DNA from: Promethearchaeota archaeon
Lineage (GTDB): Archaea; Asgardarchaeota; Lokiarchaeia; Sigyniarchaeales; SOKP01
Assembly: GCA_004524385.1 (NCBI GenBank)
Contig: SDNM01000105.1
Span: 1-6,048, forward strand
Reading direction: 5' to 3'
Length of the DNA stretch: 6,048 nt
Part shown: in pieces, positions 1 to 5,506 of the stretch
How positions within the stretch are numbered: position 1 is the stretch's first letter
Layout: each line of letters starts with the position of its first letter
Notes under the pieces: generated by a model
Seen by the model: the letters and a program-made list of their open reading frames with translations, nothing else
What the model was told of the DNA's origin: nothing
Database searches by the model: none
Position numbers and translations under genes: made by a program

Positions 1-486
1 AATATTCTTTTTGATAAAATAAATCTTTCAAAATTTTCTGGCTATTATGGAATTGATTTCATAGAAAAAGCAGATAAATCAATTGGTTTTATAGAAATAA
101 ATCCAAGATTAACAACTTCATACATAGGGATACGAAATGTCATTGACAAAAACCCAGCTGAACTGATCTGGGATGCTAAATTGAACTCTTTAAGTTCTTC
201 CGAAATAAATTTAAAAAATTTTTCCCAATTCTCAAGAATAGAATTAAATTATCTCAATAATGAAACAGAACTAGATGTAATGGATGATAAAATCCCTATA
301 TTAATGAAAGAAATTCCTGAGCTAGTTACTCCTCCAATTAAATTTCAAAATTCAAATCACGATATAAATAATCAATATTCTTGTTTTATCGCTACTAAAA
401 CAAAAGATTCCAAATCTTCAAAAAAAAGAATGGCTGAAATTATAAACATCTTAAAAAGGAATAATTTTACTTTATTAAATCAATAA
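1..486 (+). CDS. ATP-grasp ligase, C-terminal part (MfnD/COG1821-like), 5' truncated
   Basis: The reading frame is open from base 1 and closes with TAA at 484-486, giving 161 visible residues; the start lies outside the window. The first 60 residues carry the end of an ATP-grasp fold. GYYGIDF (visible residues 14-20) supplies an Asp, and FIEINPRLTTSY (30-41) supplies the Glu-x-Asn pair that binds Mg-ATP. The NPRLTTSY form of that motif is, from memory, typical of the COG1821 group, which includes MfnD. MfnD is the tyramine-glutamate ligase of methanofuran synthesis, a cytosolic ATP-dependent amide-bond former. Methanofuran use would fit an archaeon with a C1 pathway, but this substrate is inferred only from the motif. 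Residues after about 62 form a polar tail without a motif I recognise, ending in a Lys-rich helix. A TTG at 181 is an internal Leu codon and not a start, because the ATP-grasp motif lies before it. Fold fairly sure, substrate uncertain. Confidence 0.75.
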   Translation, partial: NILFDKINLSKFSGYYGIDFIEKADKSIGFIEINPRLTTSYIGIRNVIDKNPAELIWDAKLNSLSSSEINLKNFSQFSRIELNYLNNETELDVMDDKIPILMKEIPELVTPPIKFQNSNHDINNQYSCFIATKTKDSKSSKKRMAEIINILKRNNFTLLNQ

Positions 487-612
487 AAACAACACAATAG
501 TAAAACTACCGTAATCTAATGATAATAATAATCCATTCTTAATATGATTATAATTATTAATAGCATTTTACAGAAGATATTCAAATCATAAAAAAAAAAA
601 CTAATTTCAAAG

Positions 613-620
613 TATTTAAA
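613..620 (+). promoter_or_regulatory. TATA-like box for the membrane acyltransferase gene
   Basis: The octamer TATTTAAA lies 50 bases before the ATG at 670, just after an 11-base A tract (590-600). An archaeal TATA box normally sits about 25-30 bases before the transcript start, so the start would fall near 640-647 and leave a short leader. The identical octamer occurs at 5474-5481 before the translin gene. No Shine-Dalgarno sequence lies at usable distance from the ATG; the AAGGA at 639-643 is about 27 bases away. In an AT-rich gap such a match can arise by chance. Confidence 0.4.
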
Positions 621-649
621 AAGAAATTTTAGATTTTTAAGGAAATAAG

Positions 650-670
650 TTTTATTATTTAATAATAAAA
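650..670. repeat. AT-only inverted repeat abutting the start codon
   Basis: Two perfect 10-base arms, TTTTATTATT (650-659) and AATAATAAAA (661-670), flank a single T. The last base of the right arm is the A of the ATG at 670. The one-base centre argues against a stable RNA hairpin and suits a two-fold DNA site for a dimeric regulator. Base composition makes chance symmetry fairly likely, so a role as operator is only a suggestion. Confidence 0.35.
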
Positions 671-2028
671 TGTCATCAGAAGAAGAAGAAAAAAAACCCA
701 AGTCTGATCTTATAAGCTTTCTTAAACAAGATATTCCAATTGAAGATATTCGAGATTATGCATCTCCCCAGCGAATTAATTCAATAGATTTCGTAAAGGG
801 TTTTGCGATTGTATTTATAATTATTGCGCATACATCGATGGTATGGTTCGATTCAGATTGGATATATATACATGGTATGGTTTACGCTGCACTTGATATA
901 TTAGGGCCTTCCTTATTCATTTTTTTATCAGCTCTTAGTGTAATATTCAGTATTAGGAGAAAACAAGGGAAATTGCCAGATAAAGTTATTCGAAACAGGA
1001 TCTTTTCTCGCGGACTTACGATAATAGTAATCGGAATGCTATTTAATCTAATAGGTTTGAGTGCGGTACGTCCTGATATTGCATTTCCTTTCAATCTATG
1101 GGGTTGGAACATTCTTATGTTTATCGGTTTTTCTCAGATATTCACATATTACGCTGTAAAACTGAAAAAATGGCCCCGTGCTATTATTGGGATTATTATT
1201 ATTCTTATTTCACCATTTTTTAGAGAATTTCTCTATTTAGAAAAGGATTCTAATCCATTAATATGGCTGTCACATTTTATTGTTACATCACCAACTCCCG
1301 AAATAACACTTTTCCCATGGCTCGCAGTGTGCTTCATTTCAAGTATATTTGGTGAATATCTTTACGATGCCATGATGATGGGAACTGAAGAAGCTTATTT
1401 CCGCTTATTTCGATTATTTTTAATTTGGGGGCTAATATTTGTCATATCTGGATTAATATTGGGGTGGCAATTACAAACTCCTGCGACAATGGTGGAATCT
1501 GAATATCCTCACTTAAGATTATATACAACTATGAATAAACAAAATTATTATCATTTTCCGGGTATGCCTGAATTTTTAATAAGAGGTACTATTGGAAATA
1601 TGTTTTATAACCAAGGTGCTGCACTCCTAATTATTGCTATTTGTTTTTATCTCATAGATATTAAAAAACATGATAATAAATTTACATCCTGCATTGAGTA
1701 CTATGGCAAGATTTCTCTTAGCCTGTTTTTAGTTGAGTATGTTTTTATCACATTGTTCATTGGACAATTTAATATCGTTATCTTCCCTTTTGTATGCTTA
1801 GCTTATATTGGATTTCTTGGATTCTTAATGTATATCTGGAATGAATACGGTCACGGTGTTGGATCCCCTGAATGGATCATGATACAAATAGGTAGAATAG
1901 GACAAAAGACAGGTGAAAGTGTGAAAAAAGAAGCAAAAAAGATTGAGGGATATGTAGTGAAAGAAGTTTCCGCTGCAAAAGAAAAAATTAAGGATACTTT
2001 TAAAAAAAAGAAGGAAATTAAAGACTAA
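670..2028 (+). CDS. Polytopic membrane acyltransferase-like protein (HGSNAT/DUF1624 type)
   Basis: A 452-residue integral membrane protein with about ten hydrophobic segments, near residues 42-58, 72-95, 113-131, 143-163, 168-183, 212-231, 244-266, 313-330, 347-366 and 368-390. The segment RINSIDFVKGFAIVFIIIAH (35-54) matches the opening of transmembrane acyltransferases related to heparan-alpha-glucosaminide N-acetyltransferase: R-x-x-x-x-D, a basic residue plus Gly, then a helix ending in His54. In that family an intramembrane His takes part in moving an acetyl group from cytosolic acetyl-CoA to a glycan. LGPSLFIFLSALSVIFS (78-94) and NLWGWNILMFIGFSQIFTY (142-160) also resemble the family. 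The N-terminus (1-34) is hydrophilic, with acidic and basic patches. After residue 405 the chain becomes a Lys-rich amphipathic helix reminiscent of LEA-type proteins, presumably cytoplasmic. ATG at 670 is the only sensible start. The acceptor is unknown; a membrane glycan or lipid is the natural guess. Acyltransferase family 3 is the main alternative. Confidence 0.7.
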   Translation: MSSEEEEKKPKSDLISFLKQDIPIEDIRDYASPQRINSIDFVKGFAIVFIIIAHTSMVWFDSDWIYIHGMVYAALDILGPSLFIFLSALSVIFSIRRKQGKLPDKVIRNRIFSRGLTIIVIGMLFNLIGLSAVRPDIAFPFNLWGWNILMFIGFSQIFTYYAVKLKKWPRAIIGIIIILISPFFREFLYLEKDSNPLIWLSHFIVTSPTPEITLFPWLAVCFISSIFGEYLYDAMMMGTEEAYFRLFRLFLIWGLIFVISGLILGWQLQTPATMVESEYPHLRLYTTMNKQNYYHFPGMPEFLIRGTIGNMFYNQGAALLIIAICFYLIDIKKHDNKFTSCIEYYGKISLSLFLVEYVFITLFIGQFNIVIFPFVCLAYIGFLGFLMYIWNEYGHGVGSPEWIMIQIGRIGQKTGESVKKEAKKIEGYVVKEVSAAKEKIKDTFKKKKEIKD

Positions 2029-2078
2029 ATCGAAAAATAAAAATTATCATATTTGTTTCCAAATTAGATTAAAAATAA

Positions 2079-2088
2079 TTTTTTGTTT
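2079..2088 (+). terminator. T-rich tract after the membrane protein gene
   Basis: The run TTTTTTGTTT begins 50 bases after the stop at 2026-2028 and before the next gene's TATA-like boxes. Archaeal RNA polymerase terminates at T-rich tracts without needing a hairpin, and none is evident here. Position fits, but the gap is AT-rich throughout. Confidence 0.35.
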
Positions 2089-2104
2089 AACATTATTATA
2101 AACA

Positions 2105-2120
2105 TATAAATATCTATAAA
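2105..2120 (+). promoter_or_regulatory. Two overlapping TATA-like boxes before the GTPase gene
   Basis: TATAAATA (2105-2112) and TATAAA (2115-2120) lie one after the other. Standard archaeal spacing puts transcription starts near 2135-2147, about 80-90 bases before the GTG at 2225. That is close to where the GTPase frame first opens (2144, just after an in-frame TAA at 2141-2143), so the transcript would include the whole upstream coding-like stretch discussed for the GTPase. Confidence 0.4.
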
Positions 2121-2224
2121 GAATAATATCTAATAATAATTAAAGAAGAAACACAAGATCAATTTTTATTAACTTTAAAAAGGTTATTGATATCACTGAA
2201 ATAAATTCAGAATATAAGTTTAAG

Positions 2225-2716
2225 GTGACCTTATTCGGCCCCGGAGGCGTAGGGAAAACCAGTCTTCTGTTACGTTTTGTAAAAGATAATTTTTCTGAGG
2301 AATTGAAAAAAACTATCGGTTCTAATTTCCTAATTAAGGATACGGAGGTTGAAGGAAAAAATATACGCCTACTCTTATGGGATATTGGCGGACAACCTCA
2401 ATTCCATAAACTTCGTACGATCTATTTTAAAGGGAGTAATGCAGCTTTAGGTGTATATGACCTCACCCGTCCCCAATCGCTTTTGAAGATTCCTGGGTGG
2501 GTCTCATCTATAAAAAAAACAGTTAAAAAAAACATTCCTATGATTCTGTTGGGCAATAAAAGCGATTTGGAACGTCAAGTAGATAAAGCAGAAGCTATAG
2601 ATTTAGCAAAAAGGCTAGGGTGCGATTATTTAGAAACATCTGCAAAGACAGGAGATAATGTTGAGAAAGCGTTTACTTCTATAGCAAAATCGTGCCTAAA
2701 AACCATGGAGATTTAA
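2225..2716 (+). CDS. Small Rab/Arf-like GTPase, true start probably upstream
   Basis: A Ras-superfamily GTP-binding switch protein with all five G motifs, numbered from the GTG start. They are G1 GPGGVGKT (5-12), G2 Thr30 in KKTIGSNF, G3 WDIGGQ (52-57), G4 NKSD (111-114) and G5 ETSAK (137-141). Gly at the Ras Gly12 and Gly13 positions and Gln57 (Ras Gln61) suggest it can hydrolyse GTP. The overall pattern is Rab-like, while WDIGGQ recalls Arf proteins; this mix is common among Asgard GTPases. The C-terminus (KSCLKTMEI) lacks a prenylation motif, so membrane attachment by a lipid at that end is unlikely. GTG at 2225 is the only canonical start, yet it cuts into beta strand 1. The frame is open from 2144 and the residues just before it read SEYKFK, as expected for a family N-terminus. 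The real start is therefore probably a non-AUG codon upstream, for example ATC 2192 or ATA 2201, or a base is wrong. The stop overlaps the HAD gene's stop on the other strand. Partner and process are unknown. Confidence 0.88.
   Translation: MTLFGPGGVGKTSLLLRFVKDNFSEELKKTIGSNFLIKDTEVEGKNIRLLLWDIGGQPQFHKLRTIYFKGSNAALGVYDLTRPQSLLKIPGWVSSIKKTVKKNIPMILLGNKSDLERQVDKAEAIDLAKRLGCDYLETSAKTGDNVEKAFTSIAKSCLKTMEI
2512..2532 (-). terminator. Possible terminator of the thrS-HAD transcript inside the GTPase gene
   Basis: Two runs of eight A on the plus strand (2512-2519 and 2525-2532) read as T8 tracts on the minus strand, about 180-200 bases past the HAD stop. No earlier T-run on that strand is as long; the first is a T5 near 2699-2703. 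Archaeal polymerase stops on such tracts, so the minus-strand transcript may end antisense to the GTPase. On the plus strand the runs simply encode Lys codons, so they may have no other role. Confidence 0.3.
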
Positions 2717-3339
2717 TTTAACATAATTTTTAATTTTTTAAACTCATTTATTAAATTTTCCACATTTTTATAATGGATTCCAATCATTCCTAATTCTTTA
2801 GCTGAACGCACGTTGTTAAATCCATCATCAATGAATATAATTTCTTCGGGTTTACAATTAGCTTTTTTAATTGCGTATTTGAAGATTTTAGGATCAGGTT
2901 TAGTCATATGAACTTGGAATGATAAAATAGACTCATCGAAATATTCTAAGAATTTCCAATTTTTAGATAATATATAATTCCAGTGGCTAGCATTCACATT
3001 TGATAAAGCTATTAGTTTATATTTCTTAATTTCTTTTAATTTTTTAAGTAATTCAACCACCTCAGCTATAGGATGGGAGACAATACTATTAAAAGCTTTA
3101 TAAAACTCAGACTGATCTAACATGCATACCTGAAATATATCACACGCAAGTTTATAAAATTCATTATCTTTCATTTTCCCTTGATGATATAAATCAGATT
3201 GTCTAAAAAATTCTAACATCTTGGGAGTAAGAAGATTTTCTCCTTGTGGCGATACGGATGCTACTTTTTTATAAAAATTTGAGTAATCTAATTCCACAAT
3301 AACATCACCTAAATCAAAAATTAGCGCTTTTATCGTCAT
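2713..3339 (-). CDS. HAD-superfamily hydrolase, subfamily IA (YihX/YigB-like phosphatase)
   Basis: A 208-residue soluble protein with the four haloacid-dehalogenase motifs. Motif I is FDLGDV (8-13, nucleophile Asp9), motif II is LSNVN (112-116, Ser113), motif III has Lys147 in TKPDP, and motif IV is FIDDGFNNV (169-177, Asp171 and Asp172). A helical cap (about residues 17-90) sits between motifs I and II, as in subfamily IA. The second motif I Asp (position +2) is Gly11, as in the DLGNV form of YihX, a sugar-phosphate phosphatase. Family members hydrolyse small phosphorylated metabolites through an aspartyl-phosphate; the substrate here cannot be told. ATG at 3337-3339 is chosen because it directly precedes strand 1. 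It lies 18 bases after the threonyl-tRNA synthetase stop on the same strand, so the two are probably co-transcribed. A damage-control or housekeeping phosphatase is a plausible but unproven role. Confidence 0.85.
   Translation of the reverse strand: MTIKALIFDLGDVIVELDYSNFYKKVASVSPQGENLLTPKMLEFFRQSDLYHQGKMKDNEFYKLACDIFQVCMLDQSEFYKAFNSIVSHPIAEVVELLKKLKEIKKYKLIALSNVNASHWNYILSKNWKFLEYFDESILSFQVHMTKPDPKIFKYAIKKANCKPEEIIFIDDGFNNVRSAKELGMIGIHYKNVENLINEFKKLKIMLN
2727..2739 (+). terminator. T-rich tract after the GTPase gene
   Basis: T5 (2727-2731) and T6 (2734-2739) follow the GTPase stop within 25 bases, a suitable place for factor-independent archaeal termination. The tract lies within the last codons of the oppositely oriented HAD gene, where it encodes Lys-rich sequence, so the signal is not independent of coding. 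Confidence 0.4.
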
Positions 3340-3357
3340 AATTCTTGAAAAACAACA

Positions 3358-5415
3358 TTATTTTCTAAAAAAGATTTTAGTAGAGTATTTCCTAAATGGA
3401 ATTGGTAATTTATATTTAGGATATCCCTTTGTATCAGCTTCCAATATTTCTAACAAATTTTCTAATTTAATATTATTTATTTGCTCAGCAGTATTTTTCT
3501 TAGGTCCAAATGGTTTGCCAATTAAACGCTTTCGAATTGAAATCGATTCATTCTCTTGTTCCTTTTTTCCTAAGATTATGATATAGGGAATCCATTCAAT
3601 CTCAGCTTGACGTATCTTTTTACCTAATTTCTCCTCTCGATCATCAAAATCAGTTCGATATCCTTGTTCATTAAGTAATTTCATAATTTTTTCTGCATAT
3701 TCATTTTGATCATCGCTCACTGTCAAAACTCTAATTTGAATTGGAGCTAACCATGTTTTAAATCCCGGAACAATTCTTTCTTTTTCTCTAATTGCAGTTT
3801 CAAGTAGCCCCCATAGTACTCTCTCTAAGCCTCCCGAAGGTGAATTGTGGAGAATTATTGGATGCTTTTTAGTTCCATCATTATCAATGAAGTGGATATT
3901 ATATTTTTCCCTTTTTTTCCCATCTTTTTCTTTTAAATATTCTAAGGTACTTTCCACATCAATTTGAATTGTCGCTAATGTTCCGCTTTTATTTTGAGCA
4001 GATAATACTCCTCTTTCAAATTTCAAAACAAAATAATAATATCTATCATCCCAGAGCTCCAATAAGGCAGGTTTATTGTCTTTTTTTATTAGTTCCTTGA
4101 TCCAACTTTTATTCTCTTTGTAAAAATCATGTGTCGTCCTGAAAATTAAATGGTCTTTAATTCCTAAATCTTCAGCAACACGTTGGTTTAACTCATATTG
4201 TTTCTTGAATTCTTCTACTGATGAGTCCAAGTCTTTGCAAAGAGTATGAAAATCTGGCATCACAAAACCTCGTAATCGCCTTAAACCAGTTAATTCTCCT
4301 TCTTGTTCTCTTCTAAAATCATATTGTTCCCATTCATATAAGCGTAGCGGGAAATAGGAAGGCTTCAAATTCATTCCGCTGAACATATCCAATTGTAAAA
4401 AATCACCTGCAAATCTTAGTAAAAATCGATTATTTCCTGATTCCACCCAATAAGTTCTAGCGGGGAATCTCGCAGTCTGAGCAGTTAATTTTTTACTTTT
4501 AACTGTATACATAACAGGGGTATCAACAAAAATTGCTCCAAAGTCGATTAGTTTATCATCCAAATAGTTTTTTATTAGGTTCTTTAAAATTACGCCTTTT
4601 GTATACCAACGCAAGTTTCCAGCGTCTGTATTTGGTTCAAAATCGACAAGTTCAAATTTTTTCATTACTTTGATGTGAGCAGGTTCGATGCCCGTATCAG
4701 CTCTTCTTGTTCCTAGTTCTGACTTTAAAAAGATATAGAAATCATCATCTACTTCCTTTATTGGTAGAATGGTCTTTTCTCCATCTTTTTTTATTTCAAT
4801 CTCTTTTCCATCAGGAGTTAAAACAAAAAACTGAGCTGTTTCGATATGTTCTTCTGGCTGGATATAAAGTTTTACATCTCTATACATTTCAGCTACTTCG
4901 TGGCCAATACAATTTATTTTAAAAGATTTATACCATCCAAAAGGAGAATATTTAGCTTCAATGCCCTTCTCTTCTAATATTCGAGCGATCTTAGGACATA
5001 CTTCCATAGCATTTGCGTCATTGCTAAGAAATTTACTTAAATGTGCCCAAGGATAAACTAGAACTTTATCTACCTGATACATCTCTCTATTTTTAATTAA
5101 TTCAATACTTTTCCTCGGCTTACCTTTAACTTTTCCTGATTCGATTTTTTTATTGTATTGTCTTATTTCTTCATTTTTTTTCCTTACTTTTTCGGGAAAG
5201 CCAGTTATTAGTAGAATTCCTTCTTCAATTACTTGTGCTCCTTGTTGAGCTATAATATCCGTATCATAAGTGTCTTGATCCTCAACAGACACAAAAGCGA
5301 CTAAGATTAATCCATCCATTTTAATTATATCTTCTTTAAAATCTTGAGGATTCGATGTCGCCTCTTTGTTTTTTGTAACCTCGATGTTTTCCGTATGAAT
5401 TAATAAAATTTTCAT
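3358..5415 (-). CDS. thrS: Threonyl-tRNA synthetase, archaeal type with editing domain
   Basis: It charges tRNA-Thr with threonine and removes mischarged serine in the cytosol. The 685 residues comprise the archaeal D-Tyr-deacylase-like editing domain (1-180), the class II catalytic core (about 270-545) and an anticodon-binding domain (about 550-645). Editing residues known from Pyrococcus are all present: His125 in VYPWAHLS, Tyr162-Lys163 in GWYKSF and Glu176. Motif 2 is RREQEGELTGLRRLRGF (368-384), and motif 3 is GLERVLWGLLE (529-539) with Arg532. Zinc and threonine binding uses His390 (MPDFH) and His523 (ILHNS), but the position of the bacterial zinc Cys is Asp338 in RFAGDF. The protein is about 60 residues longer than archaeal relatives. 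Roughly 42 of these form a basic insertion at about 66-112, and there is a second small Lys-rich insert near 492-504. ATG at 5413-5415 begins the canonical MKILLIH. It is first of a likely pair with the HAD gene, without a clear ribosome binding site, and divergent from translin. Identity is secure. Confidence 0.97.
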   Translation of the reverse strand: MKILLIHTENIEVTKNKEATSNPQDFKEDIIKMDGLILVAFVSVEDQDTYDTDIIAQQGAQVIEEGILLITGFPEKVRKKNEEIRQYNKKIESGKVKGKPRKSIELIKNREMYQVDKVLVYPWAHLSKFLSNDANAMEVCPKIARILEEKGIEAKYSPFGWYKSFKINCIGHEVAEMYRDVKLYIQPEEHIETAQFFVLTPDGKEIEIKKDGEKTILPIKEVDDDFYIFLKSELGTRRADTGIEPAHIKVMKKFELVDFEPNTDAGNLRWYTKGVILKNLIKNYLDDKLIDFGAIFVDTPVMYTVKSKKLTAQTARFPARTYWVESGNNRFLLRFAGDFLQLDMFSGMNLKPSYFPLRLYEWEQYDFRREQEGELTGLRRLRGFVMPDFHTLCKDLDSSVEEFKKQYELNQRVAEDLGIKDHLIFRTTHDFYKENKSWIKELIKKDNKPALLELWDDRYYYFVLKFERGVLSAQNKSGTLATIQIDVESTLEYLKEKDGKKREKYNIHFIDNDGTKKHPIILHNSPSGGLERVLWGLLETAIREKERIVPGFKTWLAPIQIRVLTVSDDQNEYAEKIMKLLNEQGYRTDFDDREEKLGKKIRQAEIEWIPYIIILGKKEQENESISIRKRLIGKPFGPKKNTAEQINNIKLENLLEILEADTKGYPKYKLPIPFRKYSTKIFFRK

Positions 5416-5473
5416 GTTGTTTTCATTTATAGATTCTTCTACAATAAAATTCTAATAAAATCCTTAATATAGA

Positions 5474-5481
5474 TATTTAAA
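5474..5481 (+). promoter_or_regulatory. TATA-like box for the translin gene, possibly shared with thrS
   Basis: TATTTAAA is centred about 29 bases before the ATG at 5507, exactly where a TATA box would direct transcription to start at the A of the start codon. With no Shine-Dalgarno sequence present, translin mRNA is probably leaderless. Read on the minus strand the same bases give TTTAAATA, 58 bases before the thrS start, so one box in the 91-base divergent gap might serve both directions; the thrS leader would then be about 35 bases. Confidence 0.45.
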
Positions 5482-5506
5482 CATTTCAATATATTATTCT
5501 AAAAGA

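Noticed and set aside
590..600. 11-base A tract as a minus-strand terminator
   Set aside because: No real minus-strand gene ends nearby; it may only be a bendable tract before the TATA-like box at 613.
487..669. Possible tRNA or structured RNA in the gap
   Set aside because: No cloverleaf, T-loop motif or GC-rich stem is visible; only AT-rich low-complexity sequence with AAT repeats.
516..701. 61-codon minus-strand frame over the gap before the membrane protein gene
   Set aside because: Low-complexity Phe/Ile/Tyr-rich translation of AT-rich non-coding DNA, overlapping the start and promoter of the plus-strand gene.
882..1112. 76-codon minus-strand frame
   Set aside because: Lies wholly inside the well-supported membrane protein gene on the other strand and shows no motif.
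2223..2228. AGGTGA as a Shine-Dalgarno sequence
   Set aside because: It overlaps the GTG itself and encodes conserved beta strand 1 residues; any start placed after it would remove the P-loop.
4707..4922. 71-codon plus-strand frame
   Set aside because: Antisense shadow of the threonyl-tRNA synthetase gene, with no recognisable domain.
5425..5431. TATAAAT on the minus strand just before thrS
   Set aside because: Only about 10 bases from the ATG, too close for a TATA box that would start transcription upstream of that codon.
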